Source: Triglochin maritima (Eukaryota; Streptophyta; Magnoliopsida; Alismatales; Juncaginaceae). Taken from it: DNA of 64,000 bases. The stretch lies in contig OY821789.1 in the NCBI GenBank assembly GCA_963682175.1, forward strand, positions 8,246,001 through 8,310,000, in the 5' to 3' direction. How positions within the stretch are numbered: the stretch's first letter is position 1; each line of letters starts with the position of its first letter. Below are positions 48,947-62,374 of this stretch, in pieces. Below the pieces are notes generated by a model, which did not search any database, was not told where the DNA came from, and was given only the letters and a program-made list of their open reading frames with translations. The position numbers were made by a program, and so were the translations under genes.

Positions 48947-51900
48947 TTACAGGAAGTAATCCGGTGTTTTACGGGTTACATCTGGCTCTCCTCTTCTTGG
49001 TGCCGGTTCAAACTGCAAAATGGAAGAAACAAATTTCATGTGGTATCACTACACAAATGATATACTCCACCTCTACGAAAAACAAAAAATTGTTGAAAGA
49101 ATGGTCATTAAAGCTTTTGGAGAGACCTGGATAAATGTATGGCCGCGGCAGTCATCAACTTCCAGGATAGAAGCCATGTTCCCACAACGATAGCAGTAGT
49201 TAGGGGCACTAAATATGGTCACTACCTTTTGTTCCTGTTTGAACATAGGTACAAGAGGTCAACAAAACCAAAGCAAGTAATACTAGTGATTAACTGCATA
49301 GACCATTTAAAAAGAGAAAAAGTTAGTACATGTCCCCAATTGTATCCTTCCATGACCAATTGATGAGCTCTAGCTATCAAATTTAAATTGTTGGTGTGAT
49401 TGAATTGCTCAGATATATCCTGACAAAGTTATATAAAACATAGAATAAAAGTCAGTAAACATAAAAATAATAATTGCGCTAAGGAATAAAAAAATGATCC
49501 AGCAATTACTTGGCCAAACGTATAACCAGCACCACGAGGTGATATACCCCATCCACATCGGTCATCCGGATCAGACCAAAGAAGATCACACATAGGCCCC
49601 TCATGGGGGACCTCTTGAACACGATCAAAATTTCTTATATTATCAAGAGTCTCAATAGAGGGTGAGAGACCACCATGCAAACAAAATATCTCGGATTCAA
49701 CCTTCAAGGGAAGAAAATAAAGGCATCAAGGACAGTGCAACTAATAACTGACAAACAAATAAACATTTTTTTAAGAGAATTGGAAAAACATATTTTTCTA
49801 TTGTACCATCTAAAAAGGATTTAATTATACTACATACAAATTTATTGCAACAATAAAATAGTAATACTTGGTAGATTGAGTATAGTTAATCCTCAAAGAC
49901 GAGAACGTTCTTCAGCTGACTAGTGTGCAGAAGTCTATTCTGTTAGGCTAAGTGGGGATTTACAAGATCTTTTCTTTTACAGTGATATTCTCCTCCAATA
50001 TCCCCCCATGATATCAAGTTGTATACCTAGAAGTCAGACCATGACCTAGCCACTCCTAGCCACAAAAGGTATTAAGTGAGATACATAAAATCTCAAATGA
50101 CAAAACAAAAATAGTATATACTTCCAACACATTTTTCAGGCTAACATGCATAACCATATTTTGTTATGCCCGAATAAATTTCCTTACTACTTCAGAGATC
50201 TCTTTCGTAATGAGCAAATAATAAGAACAGTGATCGGTGGAGAAGACAATGTTTCACCTACCATGAAGCACTATTATCTCAATTCGTAACCGAAGACAAG
50301 AAACAAGGTAATGAGTTGCTGGCCTTTTACTACTGAAAGACGTATTCGAAAGTGGAATGCAAAATTATTGGTTGGTACATTCGATACAATACAGTCTGTA
50401 ACTGAAAAACAAGTCTTCAACTGATCATGCAGAAATGCAGTAATAAATATGTACAACTAAAATATTAAGAAAAAAGCAAAGGGTAATAACAACGTCAATG
50501 TTCCATAGAAGCAGAGAACCTAAGGTAAAATGAAAGGGCAGCATGATTTTTGTGAAATTACAAACCAGTGCTGTCAAAGGAAAATAATCAAAGAGGTCTG
50601 TAAATGTCTTCCAGACATTTGCATTGCCATACCTACAAAAGTGCAATAAAGAAAACATAAGAGAACTAGTACGTAATATACACATTCCAACATGTTAACT
50701 TAGGACGATCACCAATATCAATATAAATGAAGAAATTAAATTAAATGTCACTGAAAATTAATGTTCGAAATAAAAGGAGAATATTGGAAAGAGAAACTAA
50801 ATGCACTTGTTTGTGTCATTAATTTCAAAAATGAGAATTTCGATTATATATTATTCTCCTTTTTCAAGATGTTGACAAATTTGTGTCCATTGTCCACATC
50901 GAATTTAGGCTCCATGTGCCAGCAGCACCAAGAACTTCAAAATAGTAATACATAAAAATACTAAATTTCAATCTAGAAGATATATGTAGGTAGGAATTTT
51001 CAAGGTGTATTTTGTTTCTGAAATATTTTGTGAATGTATTTCCCTATTACAGCAGTGGTGAAACAGAGTGCCGCTATGAGAAAGATACAACAGAAAATTC
51101 AAAAGAATGTTTTGACAGATACACAGAACGATTTTATGTATCCAGATGAGCAGGGATAAACAAGAAATCAGCAGTGCGATAACAGCACAAATGAACACTC
51201 AAAAGACAAAGATATAGAACTTACTTTCGCAGACACTCATCATAAAATCCATAAACTTGGGTAATCTGCAATTGGTGGAGAAACATTACGCTAAGAGTCT
51301 AAAGACAGATCCACCAGTGCAATGGACTAATCATAATAACAATGTACAAACATAACAATAGCAGTATACCTGACGACTCTCATGATTTCCTCGTAGAATG
51401 GTAATTCTCTGGGGGTAACGAACCTTAAGGGCAACAAGGAGCTGGGAAATAAACCCTATAAGTATCAAAGAAAAGGAAGACCACAAGTATATGTACTATC
51501 CTTGTGAAAGACCACAAATGGTTTATTGCGAATTTGCAGGTCAGATAGAACTTTCTGCCTACATCACTTAATTGAAAACATAAAATGATAGAAGTACAAG
51601 CCTTGGCAATTCAAGGTGCAAAGTGGCACGCCTATTAGAATTTAGAAATGATGCAAGTTACCAACCACTATATAAATTTCATCTAAGCAACTGATCTGGA
51701 GTTTGGAAAAAATGAAAACCTTACTGGGAATAACATCGATATTCTTAACAACTTGATTTGCAATCATTCCACTTTTTTTAAAGACAAAAATAAAAACAAA
51801 GGGAAATTTCACTTGCACCCCTCAAATGTACACATGTATCATTTTACCCCCCTTAAATCTATTAGTTCATCAAACATCTCCCCGCACGTTAATCTGTTGT

Positions 51901-54900
51901 CAAATTTCCCACGTTAGTCACAGAAAAAGACATTTACCCAAAACCCAAATGTAACCTGAGGGTTTTTGGCATGAATGATACATTTGGGTTTTGTTGATAG
52001 ATGAGAGTAAATATGTCTTTTTTGTAACTAACGGGAGAATTTGACGACAGATCAATGAGGGGTGATATTTGATGAATTTAACAGATTTGAGGGGGGCAAA
52101 TTGATGACATCAACATTTAAAGGGTGCAAAGTGATACATGAGTACATTTGAGGGGTGCAAAGTGAAATTCCCCCTAAAACAATAATCATAAGCACAACAC
52201 AGTGAATATTGGCAATGGGTATTGTATTGGTTCAACATCTTACCGTCACAGTTTCAACTGAATAATAGCCACGATCCACGTAGTCCCCCATGAATAAGTA
52301 ATTTGTATCTGGACACTATAAAATAGATCATAGAATGCATGTCATGACGAAAAAATATCGAGTTGAGTTACGAGGAAATCAAGTTCATCAAGTGTATAAA
52401 TCCTAGACAAAAACTACATCACAAATTCACAATAAGGAAAAGAAAGCAAATGGCATCGCAAGGGACTTTGTTTCACATACACAATATAATTAGAGATCGG
52501 ACAAATCCTAAACTGAGACTATAAATTTGTGTGTCATTCCATCGGCCAATTCCAGTTAAAAATGCGAACTTGTCAAAATAACAAGATGCGTACCACTTAC
52601 ACTGGAAATAATCCAATAATAGTGTCTTCTTACAAACTTTTAGTAGAAGTCCCATACTTCATGAACCAAATGAGGTTATTTGTTCTTCCACTATGACGTT
52701 GCAGTTGAAGAAACACAAATACGAGAAGTATAGCAATTGATGTCTAAAGCAGTTTTTGCAATCAATACATCAATGGATCACTTGGACACTATGCAGTTGA
52801 TCTTCTAGAGTTCTAGGTTACAAGTTTACACTTTTAAACAATATGATCTGCAAATCAAACAGAGAGAAAGAGAAGTGAAAAAATATGGGGAAAAAGAAAT
52901 GATCAATGATCAATCATAAGCGTTTTTTATCGGTGGGTCTCATTTAACTGGTCATTGGATTCGTTTAATTTGCATGTGACTTTTGAGAAAGCTACCATGA
53001 AATTCCAACTAGAATATTGAACAGCCAATCATTTTGCTTAAATAAAACAAAATTAATAAGAGTTACCTTTCCCCCAATTTTAAACAGCTCTGCAAGATCG
53101 TGAAACTGGCCATGAATGTCACCACATATTGTTACTGGGCTTTTCACTGGCTAAAATAGGTGGAAAATATGTTGGTCATATATGAAGCATTTAAGATTAA
53201 ATAGACAAGACTGCGCATGAAACATAAAGCACATAGCCAAACTGCAATATATCATCATGAAGAGTCATGTGTACAAGTACAAGTGTATAACATAAAATGG
53301 CTTCATGAACATTGTATGATTGTAAAAATTAGATGATTCTAAAAACAAACAAAAAACAATTGCAATTCCACATGTTGCCAGCAAAATTTGGATTTCTTTA
53401 TCAATTACAGAACAGGTTCACAATTCATTGGACTTTGGGGGTTGAAAAATGAAAATGACAGTGCTCAACACAAGGCATCTTAAAAAAACAAGGCAACATG
53501 CATCCCAGTTGAGAGAGATGCAACTCTTCAAACTGCAAAAATCATATCTTGCATCCTGAATTGCCACACCACTTTTTAACATATCAAATGCTTGAGAAAA
53601 AAGAAAGTGCAATAGTTGTAGCATGCACAATCATAAGTAAAGATTTCCACACTAGCTTTTTTGGTAGTATCCTTCCTTTTAGTTACATTGCTCTATCCAA
53701 ATAAATGGATATGAAAAAAATTAAGTGTGAAATATTCTCTTACCCACCATGCCCATAACAAGTACACGGACAAGTGAAAACAAAATAGATCAAACGATGA
53801 GCTACAGTTCCGTGGTTTTTATTAACAAACAGCCAAAATATATAAGTTTCTCTTTTCAAATTCTCTTCTCATCCTGGTTATTATCTTTTTTTATCATTTC
53901 CTGCTTACTATCTTACATATACTCATCCCTTATTTACAAATTCTCATCTATGAAGCACATTATTTTTGTGGCTTCTTCAATTTGTGCAGCCTAAATACTT
54001 GGCAGTGGTTCAAAACCAAGTCATGTTCTTCAAAACGTCAAAATCCTACCCCTTACCTCCCTCTCTCCCTCCATCCTTCCATGATAATGTTGTCTTTGGA
54101 GCTGTATGCGTCTTTGCCCTCTTCTTCCTAAGAACGCTCATGGTTGGATTAGTTTAATTCCGGTCTCATCCCAATTCAATCCTAATTGGTCCAGTTGGCA
54201 TTCAATACGGCACAGAGAATTTGAAATGTAACCTGACTAAAAGCCCCCAAAAAAAAACTAAAAATGTAACACATAAAGATGGAACAAAATCATGCTGAAG
54301 TCATGTAGATACTTTTTTTTGAAAACGATGTATTTTATTAAGAATGTTGTCACTCATTATTTACAAGTGAAAATTGGGGGTGGAGATTCAAGACTGTACA
54401 TGATTAAGAACATTTAGTGAATCTATCAAATGTAAGATGTCAACAAAATGTGTTATGTACTTGTATTTCCAAAATGGCAACTTGCAAGTAAAATGATTTA
54501 GTGTGCTATAAAAAGTAAGCAACCAAACATAAAAAAAGCATTGAATTTTGGGCTACAAACATTTCAAAAGAATCACAAAGGTTGGGAAATTTTCTAAAAT
54601 AACCTCACCTGGACATTGCTTTCTTCCATCAAAATCTCTTTAGCCTTCTCGCATAAGGTCCGGACCTAAACACAGGATATCTACGTCAAAAACAAATAAG
54701 CAACCACAGCAGTGCATCACTCTTTTGTATTTAGACTGGATGGTACTACAGAATCTGGAAAAATAAAATAAAAATGTCCATCCCTTGCTACAAAGTACAT
54801 TCGACATGGTTTCCTTCGAAAATAACACTGAAAATTACCTAACATGGAACCAAGCATGTCAAGGCAATATAAGTGAAAACCAGGACATCTTGGTCATTTG

Positions 54901-55326
54901 GGCTTATCGCTTTGACTGTTTGACATTGCATATAAACTTTAACCTCTATTCAGTGTTTTTGTTGTACTACATGTCCAGACGACATAACCCAAAAGAAAAC
55001 CGATATAACATATTTACAATGCATCTAACTGGAGATTATATGTAAAACCTAAGAAGATAACACAGTGAGCATTTTACAGACAAATTAAGGACAGATGTCA
55101 ACTTTGTTTACAACATGCCACTAGTTAAAAAGAATTGTCGGGCCTCCTGGTGCTATGTTTTGACTACATCTTTGTTGAAACCGAACCTTCTAGTTAAGCT
55201 ACAAATTACCCAAAATGACTCGACTTTGTCGACTAAACCGAAACTAAATCGGTGCTTCTGTTCTAAGCCTAATCCATATGCCTCTAATTTCCTGCAATCT
55301 ACTCTTCAGTTATTTAGCCAAAACAT

Positions 55327-55363
<37 letters not shown>

Positions 55364-55681
55364 GGGAATCATTAACCTACAAAAAAATTCCAACACCTTT
55401 TTTTTCTTTTTCAAATTAAAATCAACAAATACAACTCCAACAACCGTTCAACCCAATTCCGCACTCCGAACCCGCCATTCCCACTCCGAATCCCAAACCC
55501 CAACCCTGACCCTCTCAGATCCACTCGTCCCCACCTCGATCCACACACCCCCGGTCGAGATCACCTCGAAACCACGTACCTCCTGCTCCGGCAAGGGCTT
55601 GCACTGCATGAGCTGCGCGATCTGCTCGTCGAGGTTCCCATGCGTGTTGGACGCGATGCCGCCCCCCTCGTCGACGTTCAT
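48947..55681 (-). CDS. PP2A: Protein phosphatase 2A catalytic subunit
   Basis: There are eleven exons on the minus strand: 55681-55580, 54665-54609, 53150-53067, 52315-52244, 51441-51370, 51265-51225, 50632-50566, 49701-49510, 49419-49330, 49234-49127 and 49012-48947. All introns are GT-AG and the total is 317 codons in phase. The metal-binding and catalytic motifs of PPP phosphatases are present: [24 protein letters not shown], the DLLWSDPDD region, ARAHQLVM, and YRCGN. The C-terminus RKTPDYFL is the conserved tail whose last leucine is carboxymethylated and whose tyrosine is regulatory. The enzyme dephosphorylates Ser/Thr on many substrates as the core of the PP2A heterotrimer. The N-terminus ([15 protein letters not shown]) is slightly longer than usual. 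Intron 4 carries a MITE and intron 1 a poly-G tract. Confidence 0.95.
51801..52174. mobile_element. Foldback MITE in PP2A intron 4, about 374 bp
   Basis: It starts GGGAAATTTCACTTGCACCC and ends with the near-complement GGGGTGCAAAGTGAAATTCC. Complementary blocks run far inward (CTCAAATGTAC with GTACATTTGAG, CAAATTTCCC with GGGAGAATTTG). Long arms and imperfect flanks of about 9 bp (TAAAAACAA / TAAAACAAT) suggest a Mutator-type MITE. It is intronic and away from splice sites. Confidence 0.75.
55328..55362. repeat. Poly-G tract (35 G) in PP2A intron 1
   Basis: An uninterrupted run of 35 G on the plus strand reads as poly-C in the PP2A transcript. It sits about 220 bp downstream of the exon 1 donor. 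Confidence 0.9.
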
Positions 55682-55689
55682 CTCCGCTC

Positions 55690-55716
55690 CCCAAACCCTA
55701 ACCCTAACCCTAGAGC
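55690..55716 (-). promoter_or_regulatory. Telo-box-like motif in the PP2A 5' leader
   Basis: The plus strand reads AAACCCTAACCCTAACCCTA just upstream of the PP2A start. Telo-box words (AAACCCTAA) occur near the starts of many plant genes expressed in dividing cells. The position fits the leader or core promoter of this gene. Confidence 0.45.
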
Positions 55717-55983
55717 TCGATCTCTTCTTCGCCGTTTCTTCGACGGAGAAGGGATGGATGGAAAGGGCTGTTTTCGTTTTTTTGTGTTTCGTCGGCTTTT
55801 TATTTATTTATATTTTTGGTTTTTTTAATTAATTAAATTATTGGGGGTTTGCGCCACCGAGGTGAGGATGTGACACAAAAATCTTTGGTGTTAATGCAAG
55901 TGGCCATTATTATCGACTTCTATAAGGGTTTTTTGGTTGCATTACTGACCTGTTTGATGGGCCTAAATTTTATTATTATAATA
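55717..55983. other. PP2A promoter region
   Basis: This includes a pyrimidine/CTTCTTC-type leader on the minus strand and then AT-rich DNA up to the decayed MULE. No clear TATA box is seen. Confidence 0.35.
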
Positions 55984-58470
55984 AAGGGTTAATTACAGTT
56001 TGACCTTCTGAACTATGTCTTAGTATCACTTTGTCCTCCTAAACTTTCAAAGTTAACAGTTACCTCCCTGAACTTTAATTTTGTAACACTTTGCCCCCCT
56101 GAAATTCAAAAACTCATTATTTAACACACATTCGACGTTTTTTCCTAATTTTTTTGTTGTATCCCTAATACACTCTTAAACCTATATTTACGTGAAAGTT
56201 AGGATCGAAACGGAAGTCGGATATGGTTGGAATTTAGGTCGGTTTGACACTCAATTCGAGTACCGAGATTCTTTGAAGACATTGTTTAGGGACTACGTGA
56301 CATTGCTTATCATTATGCCCATTTGTGGCCTCCATCATGACACAACGACCACTTGCTAGGAACCTCAGGCTCATGCTCATTGGTTTCTTCCTTTTTCCTA
56401 ATACATTTTATGTAATGTATTGTAATGCATCTTTACTTCGATACTCAACTTGATCCAAACTGACTTTCAAATCCCAAGGACTATTATGTATGCAGACCGT
56501 TTTGAAAGCATCAACCACATATTGGTTCTTACAAGTTTTAAGCAAGTTTTTGGCAATGTGTTGTGTGCATAAGAGATGAACTGCTTCATTTGCTTCCTCG
56601 TGCCAACCAAAACCGGGATTCCGAAAAATGTGCTTTATTGCAGCATGTCGATCAGATATAACACATATTTTCCTATCTCCAACCACCTCTTGCCGCAACC
56701 ATCTCATAAACCACCCTCAATTGAATATATTTTCCTTCTCAACGAGTCCAAATGCAAGAGCTAGAAGCTGATTCTCAATGTCATACGCCCAACAACAAGC
56801 AACTTTCCTTCATTTCTACCTTTTAGAAATGAGGCATCTATGCTGATAACATGACGTATATATCAAAAAACCTGAATACAAAGACTGAAGGCACATGCTG
56901 CACATTTAAACTGATGGACAACAGCGTATGGCAAATGGTCGGAATAAACTATAGCTTTACTCCCCAGATTTGATCGTTTAATGACATTTACCTGTTGAGG
57001 AACAATGCATATGAACTTGACCAACTTCCAAACATGTATGCAACATCAATCTCACAGGCACGCCACAATTTATTGCACTTTGGGTTAACACCCGGAAATG
57101 CTTTTCTTCCTAGACCATGAACCTATTTAATCGGAATAGAGACATTATTTTCGACATCTTCAAGGATGATATCAGTCATCATCTTCGCACTCAACTGAGC
57201 ATGATCAATTCGGGTAGTCGTGGACCTCCAAATATGCTTGTACGAGCATATTCTTATTGCTCACCCGTCACTAGAACCAATTCATGTAGTGTATAAGCTT
57301 CAACTACAATTTACATATTTGCACCTTAATCTCTCGGTTATTGTCAATATGTCATTTCGATATGGCACTCTTGAGAGAGCGTCTTTCAATGAAAAGGCTT
57401 GATTCTCAGCTAACAATCGCTCAATTGCTACGCTAGTTCGTATAAACGTTGTATCTACAGGAATCCAACAAGAAGAATCATGGAAGCTACTAGCTGGGTG
57501 AACCTAACCCCTACCTTTAAATGGATTGAATTGACTTAACCGTTTTACATTCGGACCAATATTTTCATCCTCCTCAACCTCCTCATCCTCCTCACCTGAT
57601 GATTCATTCATCGCCTCCGACTTCATATTTTAATCTTTGTCATCATTTTCTTCTTCATCCTCGCCGGTATCGCCTCGAAGTTTGTTCTTTCTTGTTGATT
57701 TAAATCAAAAGTTCTACTCGTATGCTGACTTGTTTTCTGTTATGGTGTTTGCAACACATAATTGTTGAGTAAATCGTGGACCACTGCTACTACCGGGTTT
57801 GCTACCCACAAACATCTAAACATTCTACCCAATCTCTAAAGGATTCAACTTGACATATAGCTCAACCATCTCCATTTTTTAATAAGTCCCATAGGTTATT
57901 TTTCAGTAGTTCTCATTATATACGAACATCACATTGAAGTAAAAGTAATTTATCGGTGCAATGTGGACTCGACATTGAATGTCAATCGAGTACCGAGATT
58001 CTATAATCGACACACTTTGGTAAATCCAACCCTTAATTTCTTCTAATGTCACATTTTCTCTCGCCGAAAGTGTAAGTCTTGGGCCTATTGTGTATTCCAC
58101 ATCAATGCTAGTATTCTGAGTTATATCACCACCAAAGTACACATATCAGAATCATTTTCGTTAATCTACAATAATGCAAAGTTTTTTCGTCAATTTCATA
58201 CTAAAATTGTTTGATTTTTGACAAAATTACTAACTATTCAATAGAGGTCATTCAAACTATGACGGAAAAATTTACCTCAAATATCAACAACTCACTCTGA
58301 CAGATCAGAAATATGCTATCACCAGAGGAGGAATGGAAAGAGGCAACTTTCACGGGTGTAAGATGGTGATCACCCCTCGAACTTGCCAAATCTGAGGGGT
58401 GGGGGACGCCTCAGGCATGGCTGGTCAGAGAGGAGTAGATCTCGAAATTTTTCCTCATTTACCTAAATTT
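55984..58470 (-). mobile_element. Second MULE, decayed
   Basis: The left edge (55984-56110) reads AGGGTTAATTACAGTTTGAC followed by runs of the type CTAAACTTTCAAAGTT, in the style of MULE or MITE termini. The inside carries transposase remains on the minus strand. No matching right terminus or target duplicate could be found, so the right limit is a guess. It is unrelated in sequence to the MULE at 6348. Confidence 0.5.
56408..58142 (-). pseudogene. MURA-type transposase remains
   Basis: From 58142 to 57903 the minus strand encodes an N-terminal MULE segment (MYFGGDITQNTSIDVEYTIG...). Further along (57200-56720) frames are broken by several stops. At 56707-56408 it reads VGDRKICVISDRHAAIKHIF, with the second catalytic aspartate (SDRH), and LLCTQHIAKNLLK, a typical MULE domain stretch. 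Many frameshifts and stops show long decay. Confidence 0.75.
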
Positions 58471-60835
58471 TTAATTTCGTATTATAATAAAAAAATTGGG
58501 TTTGCTGTGTCTGTTTTTTAAAGGAAAATTATTGACTTTGTAGGCCTTGCTTTTTTAACGGAAATAATTAATGTATTGACTTTTTATTATTAATATTTTC
58601 CATCTTACCGTGGTCTCCAATAATATTTTGGTTTTGGGATGTTGTTCAAAGGAAAATTGTTGATAAATGTCCTACATGGCTACGTGTAGTCACACTTTGT
58701 AAGAGAAACATGATCTATCTCCTTGTTTATTATTGATGATATTTGCATCTCAGTGAATAGGTGGTCCCCAATAACAAAAAAAAAACCATTTTATCTTTAA
58801 TTACTTCCAACACATCTATCAATGTTCTTTACCTTGATACATGCACAACACTATTTCTTGTGTTGGTAACCACCTTGCACACTCTCACTCATCTCGCTCT
58901 ATTTCAAAGATATTCAAATTAAACTTATTCTAATTATTTCAAACTCATTCACAATTATACATCAAAAAATTGGAAACTTGATATTACTTCACAACATTGT
59001 TATCAAACTCATTTCTCCAATGGGAAACTTAATTAAAATAATAAGTGTTATCAAATGAAAATAAACCATACATTCGCAAAAAGTGTGTTATTTCCATAAA
59101 AATAGTGAGATGTGACAAACCTCTGCAACAATGTAACTTAAGTATGTTACATTTTAAGATCATCTTTAACGGGGAGTCATCGCCCCCTCATCGGGGAGCG
59201 ACAACCCGGTTGTTACGACCGGGACCTCACTGTTCACGCATGCATGCGTGATTTAATTTTTTTGTTTTTTTAGAATTTTTTTAATTTTTTTCCAAGATCG
59301 GTTCTGAAATGATGTGGATGAGAGAGATGAGTTGCGGTTAATAGGTGGATAGTATAGAAAAGAGAAGAAAGTGAGTTGGGAATAAAGAAAACTTACGTGG
59401 ATGAGAGAGAAAGTTGACGTGAAAAAGAAATAGAAGATAAAGAAAGTTCATAATCAGATCGTCCACGTCACGGCTAAACATGGTCTAACAGTATTACTGC
59501 AAAATGCAATCATCACTTGCAGCTCAACCGTGATGTTCTGCTAAACAAAGGATTTGATCCTTACTGCTAGCTAGCTTACTGAATATAAATTAAATTTAAT
59601 ACGCAACTTTCCATAAATATTATATCCACTGAAAATAAAAAGGTTTCACACATATTAAATCAATTCAGTGTTGAAATTTGTATATTCCATCATCATTTAA
59701 AATTAAAGGAAGAACACTTATATGGTCCTAATCCTATAATCCTCAATTTTGAAGTGTCGTTGGGGTTGTTCGTGCCAACTGCCAAGTTGAACTTGAGCGG
59801 AGTTGACGAGCTAATTAGCCGATTCAAGCCAGCTTGAAGTCCAAATTTAAAATTTTAACAAAAGGTTTGTATATATTTTTATTTTTATTTTTCTGAACTC
59901 TTCTAGTCTTTTTGAAACTAAGAAAGTACGTCGCTATCAATTAAACATTGATGAGGTAATGTATGATTCAAATGCTATTAAAAGTAACTACAAGTAAAAA
60001 GATGTTGATATCAAGTCATTAATGATTCTTATAAAAGAGAAGAACGGTCTAATAAGATAATATCAAAGTAATTGCAAGGAGAAGAGGAGAGAAGAACAGA
60101 GAAATCGAGGAGATGGGTCATGTTTCTCTTGTTTCGCCAAGCAATTTGTGGAGATGAATAAACTGATTGTGCAACAACTTTGTACTGATATATCATGGTA
60201 AACAGATGTCAATTTTTAGAGAGATAAAGAACTCTATTTTACTTATTTGGTTCAAAAGTACACAGTGTACACTCATGAAAAAATGGAAATAATATTTGGA
60301 CTATAGAGTAAAACGGATATTTTTATTTCCTCATTCACGTAAGTTTACAAAAGGTACAAAAACACGATACGACGGACTTGGTTACGTGGCGTCAATATGC
60401 AATTAATTCTTGGTCGCAAGAAATTAAAAATTCTTGGTCACTAGATTATAGAAACCACAAGCATTTGCAGTGATACTAGACAGACATTTACATTTCAATT
60501 TAAACTTTTAGTACTTAAGACCTGCAGTCTAAACTATCCACCAAAAGATAATGTCATTAATGTTGAAACTTGGGGTTTGATTTGAAGAACCATTTTCTTG
60601 TGAGGCTATCATAGACCAAAGTAAAAATGAAATTTCAAACGAAAGCAAAGCCAATACATAACAACCGAAAGCAAATGCCATTTTTGGCAGGCAGATATTG
60701 AGTGATTCATTAATATTTTTCGAAACACAGGAGGCCCTCAATACAATGTAAAAAGTATGCTTATGCAGTTATGCGTAATGATAATCACACCCAAAGGAAA
60801 ATAAAACTCAGTAAAACAATACAACTAAATGTATT
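58471..60835. other. AT-rich intergenic DNA, no gene seen
   Basis: I looked here for the missing ClpB exons (minus strand) and saw none. A GC-richer patch at 59160-59260 (TCATCGGGGAGCGAC) followed by A/T-rich repeats may be a decayed MITE. Confidence 0.45.
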
Positions 60836-60895
60836 CTAAACTATATCTTGCAAAAAAAGTGAAGAATTAATGAGATGTAGGGCTTGCTTCTTTAC

Positions 60896-62163
60896 CCTGG
60901 GCTGCCTCTCAATGAACTTCACTGTAGAATCAAGGAGACGAGAATTGTCCACTCCTGCTTTTGTGAAAATGCGACGAGCAAGCCCATTTTTTTGTTCTAG
61001 CAATGCCTTCATCAGGTGCTCTGTCTCAACAATCTGATGGTTGCTTTCTTTGGCAACTTCAGGCGATGAAACAATTGCTTGCCATGCCATCTCAGTGAAT
61101 TCTTGTTGAGTAACCTGCAATAATTATATGGATAAATTACAAAGTGGAAGTCATCCTACTATTTTTCATTGCAAGATCTGCATATGTGCTTATAGGACTT
61201 TCATACATATTACAGAACTTCCATCTTTACAGTAAAGTGTATAGAACGGGAGAAACCTACTAATTGCATTACAAACTGAGCTAGTTGAATGCAAAGAGAA
61301 ACCTGAGTTCAAAACATATAGGACTTTCTCGAGGCTTTGTGCATGATGCATCATGGAAATGTAGTTAGTCTGTGACCAGGTATCCCTAAAAGATACCAAA
61401 AAAGGGATACAAGAGGATAGAAAAAAATTAAAAGGTAAAAACGATAAAACCCTTTTACATTCTTTTCAATCTAAAGTATTTGATTTATTGCTTCTTCTCT
61501 TTCTAAAACATATTTGCAATAATCAGGTTGGTTGATCGATTTGCAGGAAAACTTAGAATAACTTAAATTGGGATTCCATGAGTCCCATAAACTATACTTG
61601 ACCAGTTCCTGCCTTCCCCCCTAAAATATGTTCCACTCCCATTACATTATAAATAAAAAAAGTTCCACTCTCGTTACGATACCGAAAATAGCAATTCCTC
61701 CTCACTTCAACATAAAACATATTTTCACCAATCACTGGGAATTTAAGCAAAGTAAACTTGTGAGTACAAGAGTTGTAAAACTGGAGTTACAAATTTTCCT
61801 CCAATTCCTCACCAAAATTCGGAACCAACTACCTAACTTCCAAGATTCCAGGAATCACACATTCCATACGAGTGCGAAACGAACCCTAACCACATATCAA
61901 TTGGTGAAATCCAAGATATGAAATCAAACGAAGAAAAGAAAGAAACGCACCCTTCCGGTTCCGTCCTGGGACGCCTCGCAGCGGACCCCAACCGATCTCG
62001 TCGGCCGGAGCTCCCCCGTCCTCTTCTCAAACCGAAACGTCGCCGTCCCGAAGCTGGAAGACCAATTGAGGGGACTGATGGGGGTGAGAAGGACGGGATT
62101 GGTTCGGGTGCGGCGCGGAGGAGGGGCGCAGAGGTGGTGGCTGGGGAGGGAGATGGAAGCCAT
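60896..62163 (-). pseudogene. Chloroplast ClpB chaperone gene, first two exons only
   Basis: Exon 1 (62163-61951) encodes a Ser/Thr/Arg-rich chloroplast transit peptide (MASISLPSHHLCAPPPRR...). Exon 2 (61114-60896) encodes the start of the Clp N-domain: VTQQEFTEMAWQAIVSS, then QIVETEHLMKALLEQKNGLARRIF. The exons join in phase after AGG, and exon 2 ends at a GT donor. ClpB/Hsp100 is a hexameric disaggregase with two AAA+ modules. No Walker motif or any later exon is found in the 5 kb to the PP2A gene, so only the 5' end is here. Read-through of the last donor gives a stop at 60836-60838. An N-domain-only protein of about 164 residues is conceivable but unproven. Confidence 0.75.
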
Positions 62164-62374
62164 GGCGAGGGAGAGGTGGGATGGAGTGGAATGGAATGGG
62201 AGTGGGGTTTAGTAATTGGTGAAGAAAAGGGGGGAGTGAGTTCGAGAAGATGGTAGAGGATGTCAGGGATGGGTCCCAGAGGTGGACGTTTTGGTTGTAT
62301 TATGGTCTTTTTAAACTATGGTATATTTTTTTAATACTTACGGCCGGCCGAACATTTTTAAAGACGAATATTAC
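62164..62374. other. ClpB-fragment promoter/leader region
   Basis: G/A-rich on the plus strand near 62170-62280 (leader of the minus-strand gene), then AT-rich up to the inverted repeat. No clear TATA box is named. Confidence 0.35.

Noticed and set aside
55690..55716. Interstitial telomere repeat from (CCCTAAA)n
   Set aside because: Only about three partial repeats lie in the leader of an intact gene. A telo-box promoter motif is the simpler reading.
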